DNA of 64,000 nucleotides, taken from positions 78,061,452-78,125,451 of the forward strand of contig CM040424.1 of assembly GCA_022702705.1 (NCBI GenBank). Direction: 5' to 3'. The stretch's first letter is position 1. Each line of letters opens with the position of its first letter. Positions 23,106 to 35,734 of this stretch are shown in pieces. Under the pieces are notes generated by a model. The model made no database searches and had not been told where the DNA came from. It saw only the letters and a list, made by a program, of their open reading frames with translations. Position numbers and translations under genes: made by a program. The stretch comes from Papilionanthe hookeriana x Papilionanthe teres (taxonomy: Eukaryota > Streptophyta > Magnoliopsida > Asparagales > Orchidaceae).

Positions 23106-26100
23106 TCATATTGGAAGCTTAAAATCCTCAAGATCTGGAGGTTTTCGACGCCAAGAAGTGAAGAGGGGACTGTCTATAAACACCTTCAGAAGAGATTGAT
23201 ATTCAGCAGCCATTTGCTGCAACAAAAATAATATCCAAATAAAATGAATTGAGGATATAACTGCAAATAATGCAATTGAAAATTATAAACTATTGTAAAA
23301 TCACTAATTGTCTTAGAAATTTACAGAGGATAAATTCATGTTGAAGATAAGTCATCAGCCAAAAAAACTACAGATTCATAATTAAAAAGGATAAAATTAT
23401 GCAAAAATTTGTTCAATTTTTAAATTTTTAATTGATGAAACGCAGCGGCGAGGGCATATGTGACATATTCCATATTAAAACAGCATTTAAAACACTTCTG
23501 CCAAAATTTCCATTCAATACAATATTAATAATTTCAACTATTTTTTGAAACATCAAACAGATTAATTTGAGCAGAAACTTCGTCGCCAATGTAGTTCAGA
23601 CGGTTTAACTAAGCTGCAGATAATTTATGGGAAAATTTTGGATGAGAATATTATAATGAAAATTTAATCATAATGCATGGTTTTGAGATTTTTAGTTTTG
23701 CCTTGGAATTCGTCCTATTTAGAGCCATATTTTAATTTAACTCTAATGAATTAAGATCATTTTTTATATAATATGCCCAAGTCTTTGTAGGTCTACCTCT
23801 ATCTTTCTTAATATAAGTCGAATCCAAAACATCTACTCTTCTAATCGGATCATCAGATCGACTCTCTAATTTTGTCCGCCACTAGAGCTGCCCCAACCCT
23901 ATCACGAAATGAGTACAATGAAAAAAAAATGCATTTACATGCATACAACCCAATTCCAACGGATTTACATATCTTACACCCAAACTTTATTTATAACATT
24001 TATACCATCCAAAGATTTCATTGAAAATACCACTATTTTAATTTTTAAGTGACCATTTCATGCATGGGTAAGGTGGCACATTCGTACAAGTTCAAGTTTA
24101 GGTGATAGATCTGTAAATACATAGGAATTGAGAGGTGTACATCTTCCTAAAAAAATTTATTGATTATTCACGTAATAAACCCAATCTAAAAAAAAAAGGT
24201 GAATTTACTTAAAAACAACTCAATTCATATGTATTTAGATATCACCTAAATTTTACTTTTTGCAGTTATAACACCCAAAATGTTTCCTATCACCACAAAA
24301 ATATCACTATTATAGAAAAACATCTTTTTGTGCATAGTTAAGGTGGCATTTATTGTAAAAATTGAAACTCCCAAGGCGACTCCAATGAGATACTCGATGT
24401 TCAAGATAATAGAGACCATCCAGAATAACAGATACTTCAACAAGCGCAACAACAATCCATCTATCACTTTCACGGAAGCGAATCTGCCTCCAAGAGGAAT
24501 CCATATTACGGATTTATTGTCGTTGCCGCTTTGATAAGTAACTAAGAAATTGGTAGTAATTTAGTCAAAAATGGTAGCTCTGTGAACATTATGTTCAAGC
24601 CAGTGTTAGACAAGATGGGTCTAGGAGCTAACCGACTGACCGCGCTCTCTGGCCCGTTCTATGGCTTCTCATGTGAAAGAAAGGAAAGCCTTGAGAATAA
24701 TTGCATGGGCATTTCACCAGGGGGGCAAGATAACAAGAAATTTACCTACATAGAAGATTTTCTTATGGTGGATTCGCCGCCAACCTACAGCGCCATCTTT
24801 AGTCGACCCTGTTGACCTCATTTTTTGGCCAACTCATTATTTACCTCAAAAAATTAAATAAATTTGAAATAAAACATGCAAAATAAAAATCAAACATAAT
24901 TAACTTCAATCAAACCCTAAGATCGCACTAAAACACAGCTCGATGAGGGAATATTATCAGATTATTGTTTTTATGCCCCGAAATTATCATTTTCTCGACA
25001 GAACATTGTAGTCTTCAAAATTTCATATTATGAGCTACATTTAGTTCATTATCAAAATGTGAATAACATGAAATAAGTTTCAACGGCTATCAGACAATTA
25101 TTTACATGAGATTTTGTGTGACGAGCTTTCATGCATGAGAATTCATCCCATGTAAAATTAATTAGGATTTCATTTTGAATACTCTCAAAGGTAGATTCTT
25201 CTCTCCAAAGTTAATGTATGGGGTGGTAAGTCTTGGTTGATGCTAATTCCCAAGTCCTTAATGTATAACTTACTAAAAAGTTAATGTTTTAAAGGCATAC
25301 TAAAAGAAAAAAAATCCCCCCTCTTCTTTTCATTTTCATGGGTGATGTCCTCCACAAGAAGCTCCATGCAACCGCCAAAGATGGATGAATTAATGGTACA
25401 AATGTAGTAAAACTGATATTATTTACAATATTCAATTTGCTAAAATGGCATCCTACACTTTTGTGGAGCTGGTTATAATCCAATTTTGAACCTTAACATA
25501 TTCTTCTTCTCTATCAAGAGCACTCAAAGTTAAGTTTTTCACATGAATGTATCCAACTTGGTCGCTTTACTCTTCGAATTTAATCCAAAATAACCCCACC
25601 ATTAGAATTACTGTGTAAATGGACAGAAAGTTGATGCGAGAAAGAGGATTAAAAGTATAACTGTCTTTTGCATATTTCTACAGCACCCAAGTTCTTTTTC
25701 TTTTTGTAATCCCAAATCTAATTTCTTGCTCCAGTTCCATTGTTGAATGAGAAGAACCATGAAGATTGGAGATTGATACGGGGTTACTAAAGCTAGTAAA
25801 ATAGAAGTTGAGCTTCTGAAGTCTTGTCTCCATCTCCGTCGGTAAAGTTCGTCCTCATTGCCTCTTACAAATATATGCTCAGTGGAGACAAATACATGTC
25901 CTCAAGTTAGAGAGTCTAACTACAATAAACATTCAACTACTCATCAATCTCAACCAGCGGTGAACAGCCTCACTTCAATAGAAGTATTTAACAACAAAAA
26001 AGCATTTATTCTACTAAGTGGGGTCACCTATTGAACGTTGTATTTTTATTTAATTCTAATGAATTAAAATCATTTTTTTTACATGCCCAAATCTTTTTAG

Positions 26101-29100
26101 ATCTACCTCTACTTTTCTTAACATAAGTTAAATCTAAAACTTCTACTATCCTAATTGGATCATCAGATGATCGACATTTAATGTAACCAAACCATCTAAG
26201 AAAACTCTCTCTAACCTTGTTTGTCACTGGAGCTACACCAATTCGCCTCACATTTTTTTTTTAAGTGTAAAGCCAGTCATCCACCTAAGCATTCTCATCT
26301 CAGTAACACTAAGTTTTATTCTTCTCTTTTATAGGCCAACATTCTGAGCCCAAAAACATTGCACGTCTCACCGCCATCTTATAAAATTTTGGTTCAAGTT
26401 TGAGTAGTACCTTTCTAACACATAATAGGCTAGTCCACTTCGACCATCCAACTTTAATTCTAGTAATAACATCTCAATATATGAAAATAGACCTAAGATA
26501 TCTAAAATGTTTACTCCTTTTAATGACTTAATCAACCATTATTACAACCTCGCTACTAGATCTACACTACTACTAAAATTATATTCAATATATTCAAATT
26601 TAGATTTACTCAAACAAAAGTCTTTAGACTCTAAAATTGACCTCCATAATTTAAGTTTTTTTCTTAACTCATTCTCTAGCCTAATCCACAAGAAGGATAT
26701 CAACAGCGAAAAGCACATTTCAAGGTCATACACCAAGCTACATCCTCTTGCAGATGTCTGGTAAGCCATAACTAAAGCAAAATGATATGGGCTTAAAGCA
26801 GATCCCTGATGTAATCCAAGTGATATAAAAAAAAAAAAAATTCTGGTCAATCCTCATTCTGTTCAAACACAAGTAACAGCATATGTATCTTTAATGCCTT
26901 CTTATTCAAGTCATATCAACAACTTTCTTGTTTAGTACTCTCCAAAGAAATTCTCTTGAAATCTTATCATAAGCTTTTTCTAAATTAACAGAAAAACATA
27001 TGTAGATCCTCCTTACTTTATCTGAACTTTTCCATCAAACCTCTCGATAGATGTATAGCTTCCATATTAGATTTGCCCAGTATAAATCCAAACTGATTTT
27101 AAGTAACATAAAAAGTTTAATAAATATAAACCCCAAGTAATGTCCATCATGTGAACTTCCCGCACATTAACGCAACAACTCTAATGGTGAATAGCCCCTT
27201 GTAAAAATTCTTAGAACACTTTGATTTCCTGCCGTCCAAATTGTTGGTTAGTCCTCTAGATTTTACAGAAATGAAAAAAAAACGTTGCAACTCCATTATT
27301 AACAGAAGTTATAGAAAACTTCCTACTTGGAAATGCAAAGTCCTCTCTAAAGGAGGGATAATTGTTTAGATTAGCTCAACGATATTTTCTATTCCTTTGC
27401 TTCTCTTTCTTTTGGATTGTGAATCGGAACACCAACAAAATATAGAAAAAGTTTCTTGTGGAAAGGAAATGATAAGGCAGAGATCTCCACTTAATCAACT
27501 GGAAGAATTTATGTAAACCCAAAAAAGCTTGTTAAGCTTGGCGTTTCGAATTTATTTAAAGACGCTAATGTCTCTCATTGTATTAAAGATGCATCAAAGT
27601 ATCTTAGTCTTTCTTTCATCTCACGGCATCAAATATCAATGATGGTGCAAAAAATAAGTTTTGTAAGGCTGTCTTGATCCATAATTTGTCAACAAAGTAC
27701 TTGGTCTTTTAAAAGCTGCTGCTTAATGTTTTCTTTTTTTAATCAACTCTTTATTCTACAACTTTATTTTTGTATCATTTTTTTTCTATTGATGAGAACA
27801 GTTTTCCAGCAGCTTTTCCAATAAAATGAATAAAAAAAAATTTCCAAATTTTTTTTTGTTGATGTGGTGTGGGAAAGAAAATTTCCCATTTTAATCAGCT
27901 AAATAGCCAATAATTAGCTAGACCAAAAAAAGCACTCAACTGCAAAAGAAAAAGTTAAAAACTTTAAAAGCTCGGTGTGAACAAAACTTAATATCAGTTA
28001 TCAAGTTAATAATAATGTTGACATCTTACTTTCAGTTTGCGATAAGAAAATTCCTCCACAGGATATGCAAATGATAATTCATGTTTCAGTGACATGAACG
28101 CCTCCAATAACCTTCTCCTGCATTAGTTAAAATATGCATGCATAAAATATTTGTAAATATATATGTCGACATCGAAAAAAAAAGAAAGAACAATATAGGA
28201 CAAAATCTAAACAGTGTAACAACAAATAAAAATCTAATTACAATAACCACATACTTGCACAAAGAAGATTCGGTAGATGGAAACTGGGAACCTTTGGAAG
28301 AAGTTCCTTGCTTCCTTCCAGTGGTTCCCAGTATAACTTCATGCAATCCAGATTTATTCCAGCAGATCGAGTAGCTAAGATTAGAAAAATCAGTAAAGAA
28401 AATCCATTTAATCAAACATAAAGAAGCAAAGAAATATTATTTTAATAGATTCTGCATAAAAATTAAGCAATATACCCGCATGTTAAATTAGGTGCATCAT
28501 TTTCCAATTGCTGAAATTCTTTTGGTGGAAGGGAAGCCTCAAAAACAGGAAACTACCCTAAAAAGTTTCGTTTTAAAAAAAGAGCAATCATGTAAATATT
28601 TAACAAAGCATTAGATTTGCAGTACCTTCTCTGGTTGAAATGGATTCCGGGCCGTAACGTTTAAGGAAATTGCACGATGAAGAAAAGCCCTTACTAAATG
28701 ATTTGTTAGAGAAAATTCGTCAAATGCATACTTAAATTTTCCGATAGTCAAGGAAGAGATATACACTGGTTGCAGAATGTTAGAAAGCAAGGCACCTGAA
28801 ATTAAATAAGGTTAACTGTATGATTCTCCAAATACTTCAAGAAAATCATGAATTTCATGTGCTCATAAAACCTAGTCTAAATGGTTCTTTTTTTGGATAC
28901 TTACAATAACTGATCATTCAAAAATTTTCAGAATATTGCTAAACAGTTAAGATCAGCACAAATACAATTATTAATTCAAGGAACTTGCAAAACAACGAAA
29001 CAAAACAAGAAATGCATGCTTAGCTTCCATACTTCAACATCTCTTCTAATTTTTTCTCCCAAGAACTTATCAAATACCCAGAAAACAATGTCAAAATATC

Positions 29101-32100
29101 ATGTAAATTCAAAATGATACAAATGTGAAACGTAAACGTCAACAATGAAACTATTTTTAACCGATGCGGTTCTTTGGATTCTGCTCTGTTGCAAGAAAAT
29201 CCAAGAAAATCTCCACGAAATCGAACAACAAACAAAATTAAACTATGGTTTGATCATTGGACCTCCACTTTAGAGATAAAAAGCAAAACCACAAAAACTA
29301 AACAGTACATAATTTGGTTACAGATAACATATGGAAAACAAATTATCAGGAAATCAAAAACCTTCCTAATACAGTAAACAAAGTTAATCTATACATAACT
29401 TTTAAACCGGGGCGTCCACCAAATAATTTGAAAACTTATGTTAAGCGCAATACTAAAAAGGTAATTTATTCATTTTTTAGTTATTATTATGAGGTATAAA
29501 AAGGGCTTAATATGTTTAGAGTTATGTGTGATTGTTGTCTGGTTAAAGTTTGGGAGAGATCGCCTGTCTCTCGAATTGTAGGCGTTCATTTTTTATGTAT
29601 TTATATTGTATCGTTTTAATTTAGTACTGATAAAATAAAATCTATTATTTTTGCCTTAATTCTTGAGAAAGCTTATCTCGTTCCTACGGGTATCATCCTC
29701 ATTGAATTTCAATTCAAGAAAATTACAAAGATAAAGCATCAATCAGTATCATCCTCATTGGATTTCAATTCAAGAAAATTACAAAGATAAAGCATCAAAT
29801 TTTTAAAAAAAATGAACGAAAAAAAATATATATCCATGGAATGTCCAAGTTATATATACAAAGTCAAAAGCTTCTAGGTAGCAGAGATGTAAGAAAGTAA
29901 TATTATATTATTCAGAAAACAAACCTTGGATTCCCACAATATTCCAACGAGTTATTTTATCAAAGCAACTCATCGAAAATGTTGCGTCACCACGTCCAGG
30001 TTTCTTTTGAACAGTTGCAGAAGAATTCAAAATGGGAAATAGAAGTTCCTCCTCTAACTGATGAAAGCTTTTGACTGTTAACAAAGTTGTAAAAAAGTAA
30101 GATACCTTCCTATGAGCTTCCAAATGAATAAAAAATATGGGTATCATTGCAAATAGCAGCTTTAATAGGAATTGTTAATGTCAATGAGAGAATTAGAGAA
30201 CTTGTTTGATGTCTCTTTTTACAGCAGAATAAAATGCCAGCATGAGTAGTGATCACTATTTGATATATTGACACTAAGCAGGTAATTTAAATAACAATAG
30301 CAGTAAATTAACTATGCAAACAACTATTCTAGTAAATTTTAGTGAGAGAATTTGTAGATCGACTACTACGGTACTTTCTGATTCTCTCATTTGGCGCGAT
30401 GTCATCCTCTACAAATTTTCTCACTCAAAAATAATAGAAAGCTTGTTGAAGTAGTTAATTTTTTGATATTATTCTTCTTCTTACATACAAGATATTTATA
30501 GAGATAAATATCTATCTCTCTCTATCACTATATGGAAAGATAAAGATACATACAATCTTTATTTCTTTTCTTCTTCTTCTCTCTCTCTCTTTATTTTTCT
30601 CAGTATATCTATTATATAGTGATAGAGAAGGAGGGAGAGAGCAAGATTTATAAATCTCTTATCTCAACATAGATAGATATTGAAGATACAAGTAATTCAT
30701 TTTCTTCAAGATATTACCACAAACATGGTGTAATGGTCTTAAAAAGAAAACACATGTAAATATAGCTTAAATGAATTTAGTCTAAAAATTGAAAATCAAC
30801 CGACTTACAATCTTCCAAAAAAAAAAACATTCAGAATAATGCTATTCACTTCAATGATAATCTCCAAGCCAATAAAGTGCCGAACAATCAACTATGTGGT
30901 GTTCTGATTGGGCTATGCTTTGTTTAGCTCAAGTCGAACCTACTTGCCATCCAAAGTTCTTATTGTAGCACTTGAATTCAACCCAAATCTGAAGAAAATT
31001 TTATATCTAATCCAGCTTAAATTAATTAATTATCCCTATCCAAGTATTGTATTCATATTCAGTGAGAAAAAATTTATACATGCTTTCTTTGCTAAATAAT
31101 CTTATGATTATGAAGGTTAGAATACAGATTCACCAGAATTTGTTGATAGGAACAATACATGTAAGACTCAGAAGAAATCAAGTATTAGGAATAAATATTA
31201 CTTAACTTAATCCTAAGTTTTATGCATTGATACTAATTTATGAGCATAAATTTCCTTCCTGCACTGATTTAATGCTCGAAGTAAGCTAAGAATAATAACC
31301 AACATCATTCATAGACTTATTCAAACTATCTGGACTTGGCATTAGGAAACACCCTTTTTTTTTCTTTTTTTTGTAGCGTTGCACAACGTGCTAGCTCCAT
31401 TTTGTGCAAATTTTCTTATACAACTTTTAAGATGCATCGCTTTTGAGCCTTAGATTTTCCTCAATAATCCTTCACTACTAAATTTATTTAATCATCTTAT
31501 TAGTGTACCTAATACACTTTGTTCATTGTTAGATATAAAAAACTAATAAGCAGACAATTCCTGTAGTCATGCCATGTAATGAATTTACAAGGGTTATCAT
31601 TTCATCATATTTGCACCATTCATCTATGTCCATATCCATATCTAAGCTTGACAGTTTAAAATTCCTATGGATAACACAAAAATAAATAACACATTGGCAT
31701 CAATAAAATATTCTATTTATTAAATTCATAACTTAATTTAGCATTATTTAAGTGAAGATTCTAAAGCAAAAAACAATTTGAAACAATGAATCAAGTCTTC
31801 CTAATTCACAAGCCTGTCAATATCGTCCTAAATCAACAAGAAAGATACCATACCTTATATTCTAACAAAAAGATAACCTTTAAGAACCTCAGACACTTTT
31901 CTTTGTGTGAGTAAAATAAATGGACAAGCCTTCCATACCATTTGCAAAATTACTTTCATAGGAATTGTGCACCTGCCTTCAACTAAGGAAGTCGCTTTGA
32001 GTTCTCGTGATAAGGAAGCTGTGTCCAATGAGCCACCTTAAGCGCAAAAAAAAGGAAGGTCATAGTGCAAGGAAGTAGCACAAATATCCAACGCCTAAAA

Positions 32101-32960
32101 TTTAATTTTTACATTTAAACCACGCAAATCTTTAATATCACATCAAAAATATCACTATTTTAACTTCTAAAGAGTGAAAAACACATTTTCATGCATATAT
32201 ATGGTGGTATGCATGTAAAAATAGAAGTTTGTGTATTAAATATGTAAATACTATATAGGAATTGAGTGGTATGCACGTAAATCTTCCAATATTAAATAGT
32301 AAAAGAAGGTGATAATCATCCTACATCAATGAAAATCAAACAAAAACTTAGCACGAAATCTAACCATACATGGCAACTGAGAAATGTATAAATGTACGCG
32401 CCAGCCAGGAATCATTTCATACTTGGAATTGCTAGAACCTTCCTGGGTAACCAAACGAAAAACAATATCTGACGCTTTTGAATTTCTTCGTCCATCGCAA
32501 CAATTGCTTTGAAGCCTTGCAATCTCTGAATAAAAGAACCTACTTTCTCCAAAAGATGAGCCATTGGTGGATCTCGTGAAATGGGACTAGGAACGCAGGC
32601 TCGTATTAAAAGGTTACCTCAGAAGGGATCTCCGGGCAACAATCTCGGCATGGGAATCGTTGACGACGTCACCTTTCGAACTAAGAAGCGATTTTCCGAT
32701 GCATTTTGTCCCCGTCCCGAGAGCAACGACTTCGAGAGCTGAAAGAAATAGGGTCTCATTGATGAAGGAGGAGAGATGGGCGAAGAGGGAGTGTGGTGAA
32801 GAATAACATCGGAAGGAGAAGAAAGGAGGAAAGCAGACAAAACAGTGATTTCTCGCCCCTGGGGCTTCCCCTTCTTCGGAAGCGAATGATAGAGAGAGAA
32901 AACGGCGTTCGAGACTCTGTCTCCCCAGTCTATCTCGGTACTCGGAGATTGACATTCCAT
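23106..32960 (-). CDS. TAD1: tRNA-specific adenosine deaminase TAD1 (ADAT1 family), spliced, frame break at exon 1
   Basis: Deaminates adenosine 37 of tRNA-Ala to inosine in its family. Exons by my splice reading: 32960-32808, 32738-32618, 32539-32370, 32036-31973, 30067-29925, 28795-28626, 28552-28476, 28374-28255, 28117-28030, 23216-23106 (stop TGA). From exon 2 onward, GT and AG borders and phases agree; total about 405 aa, usual for plants. Seen motifs: LPKKGKPQGRE, GTGTKC, NDSHAEIVARR (zinc His and catalytic Glu), HLYISQLPCG (zinc Cys), KPGRGDATFSMSC (second zinc Cys), RWNIVGIQGALLS, and a tail of PPDLEDF type. Exon 1 and the next coding segment are out of phase by one base: GT follows GAT at 32808, the acceptor TTTCTTTCAG ends at 32739, and joining them shifts the frame. 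This could be a lost base, a sequence error or unusual splicing. The 32036-31973 exon is the least certain. Confidence 0.88.
23700..23900 (-). mobile_element. LINE 3' fragment in TAD1 last intron
   Basis: The minus strand repeats, with changes, the segment of the LINE at 26005-27110 that encodes the SSDDPIR / VLD / RGR region near 26030-26190. It is short and broken by stops, so it is a second 3' remnant of the same family. Confidence 0.65.
23934..24147. mobile_element. MITE-like foldback element in TAD1 last intron
   Basis: Left end TTTACATGCATACAACCC..CAATTCC..ATTTACATATC and right end, in reverse complement, GATGTACACCTCTCAATTCC..GTATTTACAGATC pair as imperfect terminal inverted repeats of about 40 bases. 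Related full or half copies lie at 24187-24360 and 32077-32290, and half copies near 6300, 11430 and 22230. No coding capacity. Superfamily not determined. Confidence 0.55.
24360..24835 (+). mobile_element. Ty3/gypsy protease-region fragment in TAD1 last intron
   Basis: Two frames (24328-24534 and 24582-24815) read as the retroviral-type protease region of a gypsy polyprotein: FTEANLPPRGIHITD, then NIMFKPVLDKMGLGANRL, then DFLMVDSPPTYSAI. The catalytic DSGS-like stretch between them is damaged. Only about 470 bases remain, with no LTR. Confidence 0.7.
24836..26004. other. Intronic DNA, nothing recognised
   Basis: AT-rich intron sequence of TAD1. The frame 25289-25483 on the minus strand is short and without recognisable domain. 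I see no repeats of note. Confidence 0.5.
26005..27110 (-). mobile_element. LINE reverse-transcriptase fragment in TAD1 last intron
   Basis: Read on the minus strand: a decayed EKAYDRISRE-like stretch (about 26900-27060), then GLHQGSALSPYHFALVM (about 26770-26820), a segment ending LESKDFCLSKSKFEYIEYN, and a 3' part with LRWFGYIKCRSSDDPIR and RGRSKKIW (26024-26251). This is the order of plant non-LTR reverse transcriptases. Several frameshifts and stops. Confidence 0.85.
27270..27620 (+). mobile_element. L1-type LINE fragment, opposite strand to the neighbouring LINE
   Basis: Across frameshifts the plus strand reads WKCKVLSKGG, then FSIPLL..FLLDC, then EKVSCGKE, then PLNQLEEFM and LSLAFRIYL, which follows the L1 post-RT region (WK.LSKGG, SLF.IP, WKN.CKPK..GGLGI). 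A related tract occurs in the 407-bp repeats near 48.4 kb. Confidence 0.55.
29690..29800. repeat. 56-base tandem duplication in TAD1 intron
   Basis: GTATCATCCTCATTG begins at 29690 and again at 29746; the two units differ at very few positions. Recent local duplication with no coding content. Confidence 0.9.
32077..32290. mobile_element. MITE-like repeat, same family as 23934-24147
   Basis: The right end GGAATTGAGTGGTATGC followed by ACGTAAATCTTCC and the internal AAAAATATCACTATTTTAA tract match the element at 23934-24147. The left inverted repeat is eroded. It sits in the intron before the 32036-31973 exon. Confidence 0.5.
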
Positions 32961-34125
32961 CTTAGCAAGTTGTTCACTATATCTTCGCCTCAGCCAAGCG
33001 TATGGCGTCTCCGATGATCATCGGAGTCTAAGGGAATCAAGAGGTCCTGCTGCGCTGCAAGTAAACCCTAGAAAACTTTTGCAATTTACCAAAAAGATGC
33101 CACGGTGTTATTTTATTTTACTAATTTATTTTAAATCAATTATAAATTAATTAGTTAAATTATAATCAAAATAAAATAGGAGGGGAATTTATATACATAG
33201 CATCCAATTCTCATGTATTCATTTTTCATATCTAAACTATTATGAGAAAGACAATAGAGATAGGTTGATAGTTTGAGAGGAGTCAGATAGAGATACATAG
33301 ATAGAGAAAGTAAAAAAGAATAAAAAAGATGGTGAGTTTTTCTCCACCTTCTCTTTTCTCTCTTACTTCCTCATCCAACCTCTCTCTCTTCTCTTTCTAC
33401 CTCTCTATATATCTCTATCTTCATACTTAGTGTCTCTTTAAGCAATTGCAGCTTTATTAAAAAATACCTGCAAGTTTCGTCGAAAAATAATTGATATGCA
33501 AAAAGCTTCAGCTGAATTACAATTTTTTTTGAAAAGTAAGCATCACAGTTAAAAAGTCTTTCATCGTATGCAATAGAATCCATAAAAACACAGATTTCAA
33601 CGAAGAACTTTTTAAAAAGTTCGTAAAAACGTATTTTACCCAAATGTACTAAAATCGCAGCTGCGCGCCGCACCGCCATCGTACTATCATCCCAAACGGA
33701 TCTTATATCACTCTCCCACTCTCTCCATCTTTTTTCTCCTCCTCGTTAGTTCTATCTTAGCTCTCTCTCTCTCCCCTCTCCCTCTTCATCCCTCTTTTTC
33801 TCACCCTTTAATCTCACTCTCTCAAGCTCCCTCCCACTTTCTGACACACACACACTCTCTCTCTCTCCTCTCTATCTCACTCTCACTTTCTCTTTTATCC
33901 CTACCTTTTTACGACTCTCACTTGATATCTCTCTCGCTTCTATTACCCCCTTGCTTTATATCTCGCTCTCTCGTTTTGTTTTTGCCATCCCTCTCTTATC
34001 ACTTTCTCAAACTATCACGAGAGAGAGTGTGGAAACAATAGAGAGTGAGTGGGAGAGAGCAAAATAAGAGCAAAGGAGCAAGAGAGCGAGAGAGAATTAG
34101 TTTTTGTGTGTGTGCGTGTGAGTGT

Positions 34126-34177
<52 letters not shown>

Positions 34178-35734
34178 GAGGGAGAGCGCGAGAGTGGTAG
34201 GTTTCTCTCCTCTTTTGCTCTCTCCCACTCTCTCAAACACCCTTTCCCTCACTGTCTATGTATTTTGCTCTCATCCCTTCCTTGTCTCCACCTCCCTCTA
34301 TTCACTTGTTATTTTATATCAATTTTAAATTAGTTAGATTCAAAATGGCTCATTTCTTATTGAGAGCCAAGGCCCCCTAGAACCAGCTATATGCAATCTC
34401 CCAGTCTTAAGAGAGTACTCCCTGAAGGGGTAGTACGAAATGCCCCCATGAAAAGGTTAATCCATATTCAATAACGAGTGTATGGACTCCTCATAGTTGT
34501 GGCCGACCTGCCCCCAAAATAAAGAAAATCCTTCTTCGAATCAATTTATGTTCATGCCCAAAGGCCCTGAGACCAAGGCGTAAATTGTGACGAGCATGAA
34601 ACATTAAAAAATCTTCATTCCCTTGTTCCTTTCGCAGCTTCAAGATAATATGGGAACTAAATATTTGCCCAAATACGACGATGAACTCTAGCAGGGCTTG
34701 TACATGGGTACCCTCGAACTGAGCCTGCCTACCAGAGTACGTAACCGAATCGAAACTGCCTTCTGAAGTGGTCAAACCGAGCCCATTTGTTGAAGTAGTC
34801 AAATATTATATGCACATGTTGAAGTGATTGAATCAAGCTCATCTGCCAAAACGATCGAACTGGCCCGTGTCAAGCTATCTACAGTAGAAAACTATCATAA
34901 CATTAAAATACATAAATTCATCCTTGTTTCACCGCATGATACTCACTTTACAATCTTTTCATCAAGATATCATGGACAGACGGTACCGTACAAAATATAA
35001 TTATATAATCCTTTATTTTTTCTTACGCATAAAGGGGATGGGATGGATCGAGAGGACATACCCTTTCCCTCACTCAAACCAAAAACCCTTCCTCCAAATC
35101 ATTTCTCCATCCCCTAGAGATTCAGGGAAAAAAAGAACTCAAGCTCTCACAACACATCCATCATCTTCTTCCACCCCTTCCTCCTAAAACAAAAGCTCAT
35201 ATGAACTCATGGACAATTCAGAACACCCGAAAATGATTCAACAAATATAACTCAAAATGCAAACAACAAATATTCTCTGATAACTAAAGGATAAGACTGA
35301 AAAGAGTTGAATAAAAAATCAAATCAAAAATAAATGATCCTCGGACTCGATCACCCTCACTATCAAACATTAATTGAATTACATTGTAAGCCCAAATGTG
35401 ACCGCAACTAACAAATAGAACTATTAGTCTCAATGAACCATATCAACAGCAAATCAATAAGTAAACTACACAAGCATTCTGACGCAGAAGAGCAGAAACA
35501 ACATTTATGTAACTCTTAATTTATCAACTTATTGTTTCTTCCTTCGTGCAAAATCAACAACATATTCCAACATGAACATATTCAAATACTCAGACAATAC
35601 ATTAATGACGAACGACCTTCGCACAGCAATCCTCAGAATAATTACGGTAAAAGGAAGGTTGTGGGCTAAGAAAAGCTAAAATCTAATCAAATAATGGTCA
35701 TGAAAAATAGAAACAAATTACTTTAAAAGAAAAA
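32961..35734. other. Intergenic region between CAC3 and TAD1
   Basis: Contains the presumed TAD1 promoter (just above 32960), a long pyrimidine/purine tract (33713-34260) and an unrecognised stretch (34340-35190). The minus-strand frame 34491-34802 (103 aa) has no domain I know and could be old repeat DNA. No gene is called. Confidence 0.55.
33713..34260. repeat. Pyrimidine tract switching to purine tract, with (GA)n
   Basis: 33713-34015 is almost all C and T on the plus strand (CTCTCTCTC runs); from 34018 the plus strand becomes G and A, including a pure (GA) run of about 22 units at 34130-34174; from about 34203 it is pyrimidine again. The two halves can pair imperfectly. Open frames through the GA run are artefacts. 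Confidence 0.85.

Noticed and set aside
34015..34333. Arg-Glu and Ser-Leu repeat open frames
   Set aside because: Produced by the (GA)n/(CT)n run; no conserved protein.
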